From NCBI GenBank assembly GCA_024227565.1, contig JAAEUE010000128.1, positions 49,915 through 113,914 of the forward strand: a stretch of DNA of 64,000 nt, in the 5' to 3' direction. Below the pieces are notes generated by a model. That model searched no databases. It was not told where the DNA came from and saw only the letters and a list, made by a program, of their open reading frames with translations. Positions 42,147 through 52,304 of the stretch are shown here, piece by piece; the first letter of the stretch is position 1; each line of letters starts with the position of its first letter. This stretch comes from Alphaproteobacteria bacterium. GTDB lineage: Bacteria; Pseudomonadota; Alphaproteobacteria; Rhizobiales; CAJQND01. A program made the translations under genes and the position numbers.

Positions 42147-43244
42147 TCAACTTGCGGTCGTCTTTTTCTCTGCCTTCTTCTCAGGCGGAGCATCATCTTC
42201 GGGCGTGTCAGTAGCTTCGGCCGGCGTAGCGCCGGCAAGCTTGCTCAACACGGAGTGAATTTCCTTTTGCTGATCGGCCTGGCTTTGCGCCCAGTCGCGC
42301 ACAATCTTCTGTTCTTCGCGCATCTGCTGCACCAGGCCTTCAACCGCCCCTGCGAGCACCTCAACCGGTTGCTCTTCATTTGGCGGGCGCTCAGGTTGTT
42401 CGTAGTCGGTCCCTTCTTCAACCAGCGCGTCATCCAGCACTTCGCTCACGTGGTCCAGCCGGTCTTGAATGTCGCGCAGGTCCAGCTTCAGATAACTCGG
42501 AACGCTGACGTCCGATCCATCTCTGGCCTCAATATCGGTGGCAGAAGACAGCCAGTCCTCAAGGTCATTGTAAAACCGGTTCTGCGCCTGGCCGGCCTGC
42601 AGCTCCAAGAAGCCGAGGATGAGAGAGCCAGCCAGCCCGAACAGGGAGGACGAAAACGCAGTGCCCATGCCGGTGAGTGGTGCCTCGAGGCCTGCCTTCA
42701 GATCTTCGAAGATCACGCCGGATTCGCTCGCGGTCACATCGAGCGAGCGGATGGTCTGAGACACGGCAGTCACGGTGTCGAGCAGGCCCCAGAAGGTGCC
42801 AAGCAGCCCCAGGAAAATCAGCAGCCCAATGAGATAGCGAACGAGATCGCGCGATTCATCCAGCCTGGACGCCAGAGAATCCAGCAAGGACCGCAAAGAG
42901 GCTGGAGACAGGATCATACGGCCCTGCTTGCCGCCAAGAATGGACGCCATAGGCGCCAGGAGCACCGGTTGCCGCTTCACCTCATCGCCGGATTCGGCAA
43001 CCTGGAAGCTGTTGACCCAGTGCACCTCAGGAAACAGGCGCCACACCTGGCGGAAGGCATAAACCAGGCCGGCAAGCAACACCCCTACAATCAGGCCGTT
43101 CAAACCGGGGTTGGCCAGAAACGCCCGTTGCACCTGCGGATAGAGGATCGCGGCGGTGAAACCGGTCAAGATCAAAAAGATCGTCATCCGCAAAATGTAG
43201 ATGCGCGGGGGCGAGAGCTTCTTATATGGGTTGTCTCGGGCCAT
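42147..43244 (-). CDS. MotA/ExbB-like proton-channel protein with C-terminal coiled coil
   Basis: A 365-residue membrane protein. Three to four helices are seen (about residues 15-75 and 130-215), with the MotA/TolQ/ExbB signature 'LLGTFWGLLDTVTAVSQ' and 'LEAPLTGMGTAFSSSLFGL'. The C-terminal 130 residues are acidic and coiled-coil-like. Together with the MotB/OmpA-like protein it is a motor unit of the kind related to ZorAB, MotAB and TolQR. It is conserved in Rhizobiales as an unassigned pair, to my knowledge. Confidence 0.82.
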   Translation of the reverse strand: MARDNPYKKLSPPRIYILRMTIFLILTGFTAAILYPQVQRAFLANPGLNGLIVGVLLAGLVYAFRQVWRLFPEVHWVNSFQVAESGDEVKRQPVLLAPMASILGGKQGRMILSPASLRSLLDSLASRLDESRDLVRYLIGLLIFLGLLGTFWGLLDTVTAVSQTIRSLDVTASESGVIFEDLKAGLEAPLTGMGTAFSSSLFGLAGSLILGFLELQAGQAQNRFYNDLEDWLSSATDIEARDGSDVSVPSYLKLDLRDIQDRLDHVSEVLDDALVEEGTDYEQPERPPNEEQPVEVLAGAVEGLVQQMREEQKIVRDWAQSQADQQKEIHSVLSKLAGATPAEATDTPEDDAPPEKKAEKKTTAS

Positions 43245-43349
43245 TGGCCGTCATTAGCCTCCTGATCAGGATCCGCCGTGATCCCAATCTGACGAAAATA
43301 GTCAATCAGCGCTGAATCGCCAAAGCAATTATGCGGCTGTGGACACCGT

Positions 43350-44144
43350 TCAGTCCTGGGCCGCCTTCAGCTCGCGCTGCATGGCCTGGAAGACATCATC
43401 GTTGCCTGCCAGAATATTGCCGGTGACCAACGGGTCGGGCTTACGGTCAATGTCGCCAACCATGCCGCCCGCCTCGCGCACCATGAGAATTCCCGCCGCC
43501 GTGTCCCAGGGCTGCAGGCCACGCTCCCACAGGCCGTCGAACCGACCCGCTGCCAGCCAGGCCAGATCGAGAGCAGCCGATCCGGTGCGCCGGATGCCGG
43601 AGACCCGAACCTGAATCCGCGCCAGCTCCTTCAAAAACAGTTGGTGATCGCCGCGGTTAGAGTGTGGAATACCGCAGGTGATCACCGCATCAGACAGATC
43701 GCGCCGGGCGGCCACCCTGAGCCTGCGGTCATTCAAAAAGGCCCCGCCGCCACGCTCAGCCACGAACAGTTCGTCGGTGATGGGGTTCAAAATCACTCCT
43801 GCGGCCAGAACGCCATCGCGTTCCAGGGCAACGGAGATGCAGAAGTTGGGAATACCGTGAATGAAGTTCGTGGTTCCATCGATCGGGTCGATGATCCAGC
43901 GGTGCGTCTTGTCTCGGCCCTCAATGACGCCGGTTTCCTCGGTCAGAAACGAATATCCGGGGCGCACATGGTCCAGTTCCTGAAGCAGGATCTTTTCCAC
44001 ACGTTTGTCGGCGGCGGTCACGAAATCTCCTGGTCCCTTCCGGGATACCTGGAGGTTTTCCACTTCACCAAAATCGCGGGCAAGACCGCGCGTTGACTTG
44101 CGCACGGCAGAGACCATGACGTTGAGAAGGGCAGAGCGAGCCAT
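43350..44144 (-). CDS. suhB: Inositol monophosphatase family protein
   Basis: A 264-residue Mg-dependent phosphatase with all metal blocks: 'FLTEETG', 'WIIDPIDGTTNFIHGIPNF' and 'GLQPWDTAAGILMVREAGG'. It hydrolyses inositol-1-phosphate or related monophosphates; in bacteria SuhB-type proteins also bind RNA polymerase in rRNA antitermination. It is followed after 26 bases upstream by efp in the same direction. Confidence 0.9.
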   Translation of the reverse strand: MARSALLNVMVSAVRKSTRGLARDFGEVENLQVSRKGPGDFVTAADKRVEKILLQELDHVRPGYSFLTEETGVIEGRDKTHRWIIDPIDGTTNFIHGIPNFCISVALERDGVLAAGVILNPITDELFVAERGGGAFLNDRRLRVAARRDLSDAVITCGIPHSNRGDHQLFLKELARIQVRVSGIRRTGSAALDLAWLAAGRFDGLWERGLQPWDTAAGILMVREAGGMVGDIDRKPDPLVTGNILAGNDDVFQAMQRELKAAQD

Positions 44145-44170
44145 ATAAAGGGTGTCCTTGAGGGGCGGGT

Positions 44171-44734
44171 TCAGTCGGCCCGCTTCACGTATGAGCCATC
44201 TTCGGTCGCAATGACGATGTTCTCTCCAACCGTAACAAACGGCGGCACCATCGTGCGGGTGCCATTGCCCAACGTGGCGGGTTTGTAGGATGAAGACGCC
44301 GTTTGGCCTTTGATCGTGGGCTCGGTTTCGGTGACTTCCAGAACCACCTGATCAGGCAAGGAAACCGAAATCGGCTTGCCCTCATAACTCTCGATCTTCA
44401 CTTCCATGCCTTCTTGCAGGAACGCTGCGCGCTCGCCGACAAATTCACGCTGCAGCTCGATCTGCTCGTAGTTTTCCGTATCCATGAAGGTTAGCATATC
44501 GCCGCTATCATAGAGGTATTGGTGTTCCTTTTGCTCAAGGCGAACGCGTTCAACCGTCTCTGAGGAGCGGAAGCGCTCATTGAGCTTGGATCCGGTGAAG
44601 ACGTTCTTTAGCTCAACCTGCGCAAAGGCGCCGCCCTTGCCGGGCTTGACGTGATCTGTCTTGACCGCCACCCACAGGGAGTCCTTGTGCTGGAGCACAT
44701 TGCCTGGGCCGATCTGATTGCCGTTGATTTTCAT
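44171..44734 (-). CDS. efp: Translation elongation factor P
   Basis: A 187-residue EF-P with the three beta-barrel domains. It relieves ribosome stalling at polyproline. The tip of domain 1 reads '[10 protein letters not shown]', with Lys33 available for beta-lysylation by EpmA-type enzymes, none of which is encoded in the window. Length and sequence are normal for alphaproteobacteria. Confidence 0.95.
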   Translation of the reverse strand: MKINGNQIGPGNVLQHKDSLWVAVKTDHVKPGKGGAFAQVELKNVFTGSKLNERFRSSETVERVRLEQKEHQYLYDSGDMLTFMDTENYEQIELQREFVGERAAFLQEGMEVKIESYEGKPISVSLPDQVVLEVTETEPTIKGQTASSSYKPATLGNGTRTMVPPFVTVGENIVIATEDGSYVKRAD

Positions 44735-44861
44735 GGCTTACCTGAATTTAGAACTGGAACGAAAGTGATGCCGGAAGACGCAGATTCTATGTGCAGCGGC
44801 AGTTCGATGCCGTTCGTATGTGCGATTGGCCGGAACGTCAAGCCACGCGAAATAGATTGCC

Positions 44862-45848
44862 CTACTGAGACTTGCTTTTTTCAGCAGCAGAACCCTTCAC
44901 AACCTGGGTGCTGCGTCCAGATGGTGGGCGGATGCCGGTTGTTTTGCGCCAGTCCAAGGCCAGCTTTTGAGCGCGTTTGAGTTGATCGCCGGTGAGTTTC
45001 CCGGCAAAGGCCTCAACTTGCGGATCGGGCATCCCCGCTTCGGTTGCGAGCATGTGCCAGCGCACTGCCTCAACCGGGTTTTTGTCTACGCCGCGCCCGG
45101 TCATGAACAGGCGCGCAATCCTGTTCTGGGCCACCACATCACCCTTGTTCGCAGCCACGAGCAGCCACTGGGCACCGATCTTCTCGTTTTTCTGCACGCC
45201 TTCGCCGCGGAAGATCATGATGCCATAGTCCCGGGCGGCATCCCTCAGTCCTTTAAGCGCGGCTTTGGAGAGCCAATGTCCGGCTTTCACCAGATCTTTA
45301 TCAACGCCGCGTCCCTCAGCGAACAGGATGCCCAGGTTGTATTGGGCCTCGGGGAACTCTTTCTCCGCTGCAGTGGAGAACCATGCAGCTGCAGATTTCC
45401 AATCTGGCTTGCCGCCGCCGGCGCCGGCAAAGATCAATCCAATATTGTGGGCGGCCGGCACATGGCCCTTCTCGGCCGCCTTGATGAACAGGCTTTTGGC
45501 GCGTTTCAGGTCCAATGAGCCGGCCCGACCGTCCAGATACATCAGTCCCATGGCAAACAATGCGCCTGAATGGCCCTGGTCTGCTGCGGCAGAATACCAG
45601 CGCAGCGCCAATCCCAAATCGCGCTTCACGCCCAAACCCTGAGCGTAGAGTGCCGCTAGAAGGGCCTGGCCACGCGGCTTGCCCTGCCGGGCCAGGTGGC
45701 CAGCTTCCTCAAAGGCGGCGGGCCAGTCTTTTTCCTGATAGGCTTTCAGCGCATCGGCGTAGGCGGCCTGGGCGTGGGAGCCAGGTAACAGCAAGGCGCC
45801 TGCAAAGCTGAGAACAGCAATCATATGTCGTGCACCGGGCCTTCTCAT
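44862..45848 (-). CDS. Secreted Sel1-like repeat protein
   Basis: After a signal peptide (to about residue 28) the protein has six to seven Sel1-type helical repeats (such as 'ALRWYSAAADQGHSGALFAMG' in its parts and 'GAQWLLVAANKGDVVAQNRIA' in parts), spanning about residues 35-280, and a basic C-terminal tail. Sel1 proteins act as scaffolds for protein interactions, in bacteria often at the cell envelope. Its ATG overlaps the stop of the ThiE-like gene (ATGA), so the pair is translationally coupled. Confidence 0.8.
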   Translation of the reverse strand: MRRPGARHMIAVLSFAGALLLPGSHAQAAYADALKAYQEKDWPAAFEEAGHLARQGKPRGQALLAALYAQGLGVKRDLGLALRWYSAAADQGHSGALFAMGLMYLDGRAGSLDLKRAKSLFIKAAEKGHVPAAHNIGLIFAGAGGGKPDWKSAAAWFSTAAEKEFPEAQYNLGILFAEGRGVDKDLVKAGHWLSKAALKGLRDAARDYGIMIFRGEGVQKNEKIGAQWLLVAANKGDVVAQNRIARLFMTGRGVDKNPVEAVRWHMLATEAGMPDPQVEAFAGKLTGDQLKRAQKLALDWRKTTGIRPPSGRSTQVVKGSAAEKSKSQ

Positions 45849-46456
45849 GCTGCAACGCTAGCCTTTACGATCAGATCATTCAGTCGCCTCACGGTGTCGG
45901 AAGCATGCTGAGGCGACTGCCACATGGTCTCATCAGGGCTAATGAATTCAATGCCCGCATTCACTGCACTCAACACCTCATCATCGTGCCCTGCAAGATG
46001 GGAGACACAAGGAACCTCCATGACTTCCGCCCACCATGCGCTCAAACTGTCCGGATCGGAGGCATCGTCCTCAAAACTCACATATGAGGCACCCGCCTCG
46101 GCGAGTTCCATCATGATATGGCGGCTCGGAGCCATTCCAATTCCAACAATCATTTCGTCGCCAAGCGCGGCTCTGGCCTCGGCATAGGCTTCCAAGCTTG
46201 CGCTAACCTGCACGCCATCGGCGTCCAGCGCTTTTGCAAGCTGGTAATCCTGATCAATAATCAAAGCGACATCGTGTACATGCGCCACGGCCAACAACCC
46301 CTTTGCGCCCTCGCCGGGCGCTACGCCAACTTCAGCCCCGATCAACAGGGCCGCCACATCTCCAGCCTGCAGTGCCGCCTCAACACAGGCCATGAAGGTT
46401 CCGTCCCCTCCAAATTCTGATAGCTTGAGATATAGCCGGGACTGTGGCGGAGACAT
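45845..46456 (-). CDS. ThiE-like (thiamine phosphate synthase-fold) protein, degenerate
   Basis: A 203-residue TIM-barrel protein of the ThiE/TenI fold ('LIIDQDYQLAKALDADGVQVS' in parts and 'GIGMAPSRHIMMELAEAGASYVSF' in parts). The pyrophosphate-binding HLGQ-D segment of true ThiE reads GVQVSA here and the GGI phosphate loop near the end is replaced, so catalysis of thiamine phosphate synthesis is doubtful. It is commonly annotated thiamine phosphate synthase in this position. The ATG at 46456 precedes the conserved part. Confidence 0.65.
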   Translation of the reverse strand: MSPPQSRLYLKLSEFGGDGTFMACVEAALQAGDVAALLIGAEVGVAPGEGAKGLLAVAHVHDVALIIDQDYQLAKALDADGVQVSASLEAYAEARAALGDEMIVGIGMAPSRHIMMELAEAGASYVSFEDDASDPDSLSAWWAEVMEVPCVSHLAGHDDEVLSAVNAGIEFISPDETMWQSPQHASDTVRRLNDLIVKASVAA

Positions 46457-46510
46457 GGCAATATGTCCGGTTGGAACCAGGTGGTTAACGACAGGCACGT
46501 ACAACATCAA

Positions 46511-46530
46511 GCCGGCGCGCAAACGCCGGC
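46511..46530 (-). terminator. Hairpin after the aldolase gene
   Basis: GCCGGCG and CGCCGGC form a GC-rich stem 11 bases past the aldolase stop codon on the minus strand, followed by TTGATGTTGT, a poor T-tract. It may attenuate rather than end transcription into the ThiE-like gene. Confidence 0.45.
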
Positions 46531-46540
46531 CTGATCAAAA

Positions 46541-47569
46541 TTAGGCGGCCATTTCCTGGCTTTGCGACCATTCGCCCAAAGTGGCAAGAGCGTTCATATT
46601 GGCCCGGTGCGAGAACGCGGCTTGCGCAGCAGGTACGTTCTCCGGCATGCCGCCCCAAGCCTTCAGCGCCGGCGCCTGCAGGGCCCGGCCATAGGAGAAG
46701 GTGAGGTTCCAGGGCAGTGACTCGGCCGCGTTCATCAACGAAAGGTGATGGGTGGCCTGTAGATCGTCCTGTCCGCCGGAAAGGAACGCGATGCCCGGCA
46801 CGTCGGCCGGCACGCAGTCACGCAAACAAGCGACCGTGCGCTTGGCGACTTCCTCAGCGCTGGCCTGCCGGGCGGCCCCTTTAGCGGCGATCACCATGTT
46901 CGGTTTCAGAACAATGCCGTCCAGCGCCACGCCTTGCTCTGCAAGCTGGGCGAACACGGCGTTCAGGGCTTTGCGGGTCACTTCATCGCACTGGTCAATG
47001 GTGTGATCGGCGCCCGGGTTATCCATCAGCACTTCCGGCTCCACGATGGGCACGATCTTTTGCTCCTGGCACAATGCGGCATAACGGGCCAAGGCGTGGG
47101 CATTTGCGGTGATGCAGGCGGCAGAGGGCATGCCATCCCCGATGGTGATGACGCCGCGCCACTTCGCAAAGCGTGCGCCGATCTCATAATATTCGGCAAG
47201 CCGGTCGCGCAGACCATCCAGGCCTTCGGTGACTTTCTCGCCCGGGAAGCCGGCCAGATCCTTCGCACCTGTGTCCACCTTGATGCCCGGCACCGAGCCG
47301 GCATTTTGCAGGAGCGTGACAAGCGGGGTGCCGTCCGCGGCTTTCTGGCGGATCGTTTCGTCATACAGGATCACGCCGGAGATGCAGGACCGCATCGCCA
47401 CATCGGTGCGAAACAGCATTTCGCGATAATCGCGCCGGCTGTCTGCCGTGGAGTCCGTGTTGATCGTGTCGAAACGTTTCTTGATCGTTGCTGTGCTTTC
47501 GTCAGCAGCAAGAATGCCCTTGCCAGGGGTAACCATCGCCCTTGCGATGTCGTTCAAGGTCTCACTCAT
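46541..47569 (-). CDS. fba: Class I fructose-bisphosphate aldolase
   Basis: A 342-residue metal-independent aldolase of the classical (animal-type) class I family: 'GKGILAADESTATIKKRF' near the N-terminus and the Schiff-base Lys in 'LDGIVLKPNMVIA'. It interconverts fructose-1,6-bisphosphate with DHAP and glyceraldehyde-3-phosphate. It is last in a tkt-gap-pgk-fba run, so it serves central carbon metabolism together with those enzymes. Confidence 0.94.
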   Translation of the reverse strand: MSETLNDIARAMVTPGKGILAADESTATIKKRFDTINTDSTADSRRDYREMLFRTDVAMRSCISGVILYDETIRQKAADGTPLVTLLQNAGSVPGIKVDTGAKDLAGFPGEKVTEGLDGLRDRLAEYYEIGARFAKWRGVITIGDGMPSAACITANAHALARYAALCQEQKIVPIVEPEVLMDNPGADHTIDQCDEVTRKALNAVFAQLAEQGVALDGIVLKPNMVIAAKGAARQASAEEVAKRTVACLRDCVPADVPGIAFLSGGQDDLQATHHLSLMNAAESLPWNLTFSYGRALQAPALKAWGGMPENVPAAQAAFSHRANMNALATLGEWSQSQEMAA

Positions 47570-47613
47570 AGCCCTGTCCTCCCAGTCAGTTCCCTCAATT
47601 ACTCAATCTTTTG

Positions 47614-48822
47614 TTAGACGGCGGATTTCTGTAACACTTCTACCCCAGGAAGCACCTTTCCCTCCAGCCATTCCAAAAAAGCGCCGCCGGCTGTGGAAAC
47701 ATAGGTGAAATCGTCCGCCAATCCAGTGTGATTTAGAGCCGCAACCGTGTCTCCGCCGCCGCCAATGGCCAGCAAATTGCCCTCCCGGCAATGCTTGGCC
47801 GCAATCTTGGCCACCGCAATCGTTCCCGCATCAAAAGGCGGCAGTTCGAACACGCCCATCGGCCCATTCCAAACCAGGGTTTTCGATGTGGAGATAATCT
47901 GCTCAATCTTTTCGACCGTTTTGGGGCCAATATCCAAGATCATTTCCCGGCGGCCCACCTCATCAAGGCCCACCTCGCGGTAAGGCGCATGCGGCTTGAA
48001 ATCCTCCGCCACGATCACATCATTGGGCAACACAATCTCACAGCCGTTCTTTTCTGCGTCTTCCAGGATTTCCAAAGCACGCTCTTTCAGATCGTGCTCG
48101 GCAATGGAGCGCCCGATCTCGTGGCCTTGGGCCTCAAGGAATGTGTTGGCCATGCCGCCGCCAATGATCAAACAGTCGACCATGCAGGCCAAATGCCCGA
48201 CCACGTCAAGTTTCGTTGAAATCTTCGCGCCGCCAATGATGGCGGTGAGGGGTCGCTTCGGCTCCACCAGGCTGCTCTCCAGCGCCAGAAGTTCAGCCTC
48301 CATCGCACGTCCGGCGGCACACGGCAGAAACCAGGCAACCCCTTCGGTCGATGCGTGGGCCCGGTGCGCAGCAGAGAACGCATCGTTGACGAACAGGTCG
48401 CCAAGGTCGGTGAGCATCTTCACAAACTGCGGCTGGTTTTTCTCTTCACCGGCATGAAACCGGGTGTTTTCCAACAGCAGGATATCGCCTGGCCGCGCAT
48501 TGTTGACCGCTCTCAGGGCCTCTCCGTTCGACCAGTCCGTCTTGACGAAGCGCACAGGCCGGTCAAGAGCAACTGAAAGCGGGCCCACAACCGGCGCCAG
48601 CGACATATTGGGAACCACCGCTCCTCGGGGCCTGCCAAGGTGCGAGAGAACAATGACCACCGCATCCTTTGATGCAAGCTCTTCAAGCGTTGGGGCAATC
48701 CGTTCAATCCGTGTCGTGTCGCGCACAATGCCTTCTTCCAAAGGCACGTTGAGGTCAGCCCGCACCAAGACCCGTTTGCCGGTTACCTCGCAATCGTCGA
48801 GCGTGTTGAAGGTTTTTGCCAT
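47614..48822 (-). CDS. pgk: Phosphoglycerate kinase
   Basis: A 402-residue PGK of normal length. Visible motifs include 'KRVLVRADLNVPLE', 'LSHLGRPRG' and 'LAIGGGGDTVAALN' at the nucleotide end. It interconverts 1,3-bisphosphoglycerate and 3-phosphoglycerate with ADP/ATP in the cytoplasm. It starts 20 bases after gap and is followed by the aldolase gene. Confidence 0.96.
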   Translation of the reverse strand: MAKTFNTLDDCEVTGKRVLVRADLNVPLEEGIVRDTTRIERIAPTLEELASKDAVVIVLSHLGRPRGAVVPNMSLAPVVGPLSVALDRPVRFVKTDWSNGEALRAVNNARPGDILLLENTRFHAGEEKNQPQFVKMLTDLGDLFVNDAFSAAHRAHASTEGVAWFLPCAAGRAMEAELLALESSLVEPKRPLTAIIGGAKISTKLDVVGHLACMVDCLIIGGGMANTFLEAQGHEIGRSIAEHDLKERALEILEDAEKNGCEIVLPNDVIVAEDFKPHAPYREVGLDEVGRREMILDIGPKTVEKIEQIISTSKTLVWNGPMGVFELPPFDAGTIAVAKIAAKHCREGNLLAIGGGGDTVAALNHTGLADDFTYVSTAGGAFLEWLEGKVLPGVEVLQKSAV

Positions 48823-48842
48823 GACCTAACCGGTTCCAATCC

Positions 48843-49847
48843 CTAAAGAGAACCCATCAGGGCCGCAGTGTCGTTCATCCGGTGCGAGAAGCCCCACTCG
48901 TTGTCGTACCAGCCGGCCACCCGAACCAGTCCGCCGTCCACCACCGCTGTCTGATCAGCGTCGTAAACCGCCGAAGCGTCATTGTGGTTGAAATCGGATG
49001 ACACCAGCGGCTCGTCGCAATATTCCAGCACACCGCGCAGGGAACCGTCGGCAGCTTCCCGCATGGCCGCGTGCACATCCTCAACCGATGCGGATTTCTC
49101 CGGCACAATAACCAGGTCCACCATCGAGACGTTTGGGGTGGGAACCCGGATCGAGGTTCCGTCCAGCTTCCCGGCAAGGTCCGGCATCACAAGGCCCACC
49201 GCGCGTGCGGCGCCCGTGGTGGTTGGGATCATGGACAACGCGGCAGCGCGGGCGCGCCTGAGATCTTTATGGCTGTTGTCGAGAATGCGCTGGTCGGTGG
49301 TGTAGGCATGGATCGTGGTCATGTAACCGCGGGCAATGCCGAAGCTCTCGTGCAGCACTTTGGCCATGGGGGCCAGGCAATTGGTGGTGCAAGATGCGTT
49401 CGACACCACCTGATGTTCCGCCGCCAGGTCTTCATGGTTCACGCCGTAAACCACGGTCAGGTCGCAATCCTTGCCAGGCGCCGAAATCAGAACTTTGCGG
49501 GCGCCATTTTCAATATGCGCCATGTTGGAGGTCTTGTCGCGGAATGCGCCTGTGCATTCCAGCACAACATCCACCCCTTCGCTGCCCCAGGGAATATCCT
49601 CTGGCTTGCTTTCCTGGAACACGCGGATTGGCCCCGCGCCAACGTTCATCCGGTCCCCCTTGACCTCGATTTCGCCGGGGTAGCGACCGTGAACGGTGTC
49701 GTATTTCAAGAGATGAGCTGCCACGCCAATATCAGAGCGGTTGTTGATCGCAACCACCTCAACGTCGTTGCGCCGGGATTCTGCCACGGCCCGCAACGCC
49801 AGCCGGCCAATTCGCCCAAACCCGTTGATCGCTACGCGAACACTCAT
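48843..49847 (-). CDS. gap: Glyceraldehyde-3-phosphate dehydrogenase
   Basis: A 334-residue GAPDH. The NAD-binding start 'VAINGFGRIGRLALRA', the active-site Cys in 'VSNASCTTNCLAPMAK' and the C-terminal 'WYDNEWGFSHRM' are all intact. The ATG at 49847 follows GAGAGGA and begins the conserved strand; an earlier in-frame start at 49871 is not needed. It oxidises or reduces G3P in glycolysis, gluconeogenesis or the Calvin cycle. Confidence 0.96.
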   Translation of the reverse strand: MSVRVAINGFGRIGRLALRAVAESRRNDVEVVAINNRSDIGVAAHLLKYDTVHGRYPGEIEVKGDRMNVGAGPIRVFQESKPEDIPWGSEGVDVVLECTGAFRDKTSNMAHIENGARKVLISAPGKDCDLTVVYGVNHEDLAAEHQVVSNASCTTNCLAPMAKVLHESFGIARGYMTTIHAYTTDQRILDNSHKDLRRARAAALSMIPTTTGAARAVGLVMPDLAGKLDGTSIRVPTPNVSMVDLVIVPEKSASVEDVHAAMREAADGSLRGVLEYCDEPLVSSDFNHNDASAVYDADQTAVVDGGLVRVAGWYDNEWGFSHRMNDTAALMGSL

Positions 49848-49971
49848 AATCGTCCTCTCCGTGAGCCCCAAAAGCTTACGTATTTCACGCCATCGCGATG
49901 TCCCACGATTCTGACGTGAAAATCAACGCGGCACTGGGGTTGAGGTAAAACAGAAGTGAATAACTCTAAGC

Positions 49972-52020
49972 TCAGTCCCGCTTCGCCAGAACAGCAGCAG
50001 CTGCCGCATCGGCGGTAATTCCAAAATGCTCGTACAGTTGTTCAGCCGGACCGCTCGCGCCAAACGACTGCATGCCAACAAAAATGCCATCGCTGCCGAT
50101 GAACTTCGCCCAGCCCATCTCCACACCAGCTTCAATGGCCACGCGGAGCTTCTCTTCCCCTAAGATCCGGGCTTTATATTCCTCGTCCTGAGCGTGGAAC
50201 AGCTCCATGCACGGCACCGACACAACCCGCGCCGGGCAGCCTGCTTCGTCGAGCTTTTGCTTGGCTTCGAGCGCAAGATGAAGCTCAGATCCGGTGGCAA
50301 ACAAAACCGCTTCAGCATCGCCATCTGTCGAGGCCAGCTCATAGGCCCCACGGGCGCAGTAGTTCTGCTTGTAGAACCGGTCGCGCACGGCGGGTATTTT
50401 TTGCCGGGTTAGGGCAAGAATGCTGGGGGTTTCGCCGGCTTCCAGCGCCAATTGCCAGCACTCGGCGGTTTCGGTGGCATCACCGGGGCGGAACACATAG
50501 AGATTGGGAATGGCCCGAAGCGCGGCCAGATGTTCCACCGGCTGGTGGGTTGGGCCGTCTTCGCCCAAACCGATCGAATCGTGGGTCATCACATAGATCA
50601 CCCGCTGCTTCATCAAAGCAGAGAGGCGGATCGAAGGCCGGCAATAGTCGGTAAAGACCAGGAACGTGCCGGAATAGGGGATCACACCGCCATGCAGCGC
50701 CATGCCGTTCATGGCGGCAGCCATGCCGTGCTCGCGAATGCCATAATGGATGAAGCGGCCTGAATAGTCGTTGGCGATCACTTCGCCCATACCGGCGGTC
50801 TTGGTGTTGTTGGACCCGGTGAGGTCTGCCGAGCCGCCGATGGTTTCCGGCACAACGCCGTTGATCACGTCCAGTGCGTTCTGAGACGATGCGCGCGTGG
50901 CCAAGGACGGCTTATCTTCGGCCAACTGTTCCTTATAGGCGGCAATTGCACCGTCCAGGGATTCAGGCAGGTCGCCGGCAAGGCGCCGATGGAAGTCTGC
51001 TTTCTTGTCAGCGTCCAGTGCATCGACGCGGCCTTCCCAGGCTTTGCGGTGCTTGCAGCCACGGATGCCGGCCAGGCGCCAGGCATCTCTCACTTCGGTT
51101 GGGATTTCAAACGGCTCTGCGGTCCAGCCAAGAGCCTCCCGGGTCAAGCCGATTTCTTCATCTCCAAGGGGCGCACCGTGGGTTGAGGAGGTGCCTTGCT
51201 TGTTGGGAGAACCAAAGCCGATCACCGTCTTGCAGGCGATGAGTGAGGGGGCGCCGGTAAGCCGAGCCCCTTCGATGGCTTCATAGATCGCGTCCTGGTC
51301 GTGGCCATCCACAGCACGCACATCCCAGCCGGAGGCGGCAAACCTGGCCATTTGGTCGGTTGAATCGCTCAAGCTCAACGGTCCATCAATGGAGATGCCG
51401 TTGTCGTCGAACAAGACAATGAGCTTTGACAGGTTCAGGTGGCCGGCAAGCGTCAGGGCCTCCTGGCTGATGCCTTCCATCAGGCAGCCATCGCCGGCCA
51501 GCACGAACGTGTAGTGGTCGACCGCTTCATCGCCGAACTGGGCCGCCATGATGCATTCTGCCAGAGCCATGCCCACAGCGTTGCCGACGCCCTGGCCCAG
51601 CGGGCCCGTGGTGGTCTCAATGCCCGCGCCGTGCCCGAATTCCGGGTGCCCAGCGGTCAAATAGCCCAGCTGGCGGAAATTCTTGAGCTGATCGCAAGTG
51701 AAATCTTCGTAGCCCAACAGGTGCAGGCACGAGTACAGCAGCATGGACCCATGGCCTGCCGACAGGACAAACCGGTCCCGGTCGGCCCAGTTCGGCGCCG
51801 TGGCGTCGAATTTCATGATGCGGGTGAACAGGACAGTGGCAATATCTGCCGCGCCCATGGGAAGACCCGGGTGCCCGGAATTGGCCGCTTGAACGGCATC
51901 CATGGACAACGCTCTGATGGCGTTGGCCATTTGTGTTGTTTTTTGCATTTGCTGATCCGGCACGTTTGCGCCTTCTTGGTCTGCGGCAAGGGATCTTGCC
52001 TGGCTGGCCTGTTGGGACAT
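49972..52020 (-). CDS. tkt: Transketolase
   Basis: A 682-residue thiamine-diphosphate enzyme. The N-terminal '[20 protein letters not shown]' in parts, the TPP motif '[13 protein letters not shown]...' and the central '[19 protein letters not shown]' are typical of bacterial transketolase. It transfers two-carbon units in the pentose phosphate (and possibly Calvin) pathway. The ATG at 52020 begins an N-terminus about 30 residues longer than the family usually shows; a later in-frame Met ('[14 protein letters not shown]') could be the real start. First gene of the run with gap, pgk and fba. Confidence 0.94.
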   Translation of the reverse strand: MSQQASQARSLAADQEGANVPDQQMQKTTQMANAIRALSMDAVQAANSGHPGLPMGAADIATVLFTRIMKFDATAPNWADRDRFVLSAGHGSMLLYSCLHLLGYEDFTCDQLKNFRQLGYLTAGHPEFGHGAGIETTTGPLGQGVGNAVGMALAECIMAAQFGDEAVDHYTFVLAGDGCLMEGISQEALTLAGHLNLSKLIVLFDDNGISIDGPLSLSDSTDQMARFAASGWDVRAVDGHDQDAIYEAIEGARLTGAPSLIACKTVIGFGSPNKQGTSSTHGAPLGDEEIGLTREALGWTAEPFEIPTEVRDAWRLAGIRGCKHRKAWEGRVDALDADKKADFHRRLAGDLPESLDGAIAAYKEQLAEDKPSLATRASSQNALDVINGVVPETIGGSADLTGSNNTKTAGMGEVIANDYSGRFIHYGIREHGMAAAMNGMALHGGVIPYSGTFLVFTDYCRPSIRLSALMKQRVIYVMTHDSIGLGEDGPTHQPVEHLAALRAIPNLYVFRPGDATETAECWQLALEAGETPSILALTRQKIPAVRDRFYKQNYCARGAYELASTDGDAEAVLFATGSELHLALEAKQKLDEAGCPARVVSVPCMELFHAQDEEYKARILGEEKLRVAIEAGVEMGWAKFIGSDGIFVGMQSFGASGPAEQLYEHFGITADAAAAAVLAKRD

Positions 52021-52304
52021 GGCTCTCCACCGCCCGTGGAAACTGGGCGCCACACATATCACTTGCCATTGCCGAGTCAATGCTCTGGCTGGGGACAACT
52101 TGCGCGAAGGCGGTGCGAAATGCCGCATGCCCCGAATCTGTCTCAATTGTGTTTCAGGGTGATCAACTAAGCAGAAAGCCACGTAATAGCAGAGCTTTTT
52201 GTTGACGAGAGGAAGCTGAATTGCATAATCATAAAGGTCTTTAGGGGCAGGGGAGCTTTAAGGCAGGAGCGTGGGGCCTGCTTTGTTGCAAATTTGGGTA
52301 GAAT

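Noticed and set aside
41088..43244. Zorya anti-phage system
   Set aside because: Only the motor pair is present; flanking genes are efp, suhB and DUF2000, with no helicase or nuclease partner.
49972..52020. Calvin-cycle (cbb) operon
   Set aside because: tkt, gap, pgk and aldolase are shared by glycolysis and the pentose phosphate pathway; no RuBisCO, phosphoribulokinase or cbbR gene is in the window.
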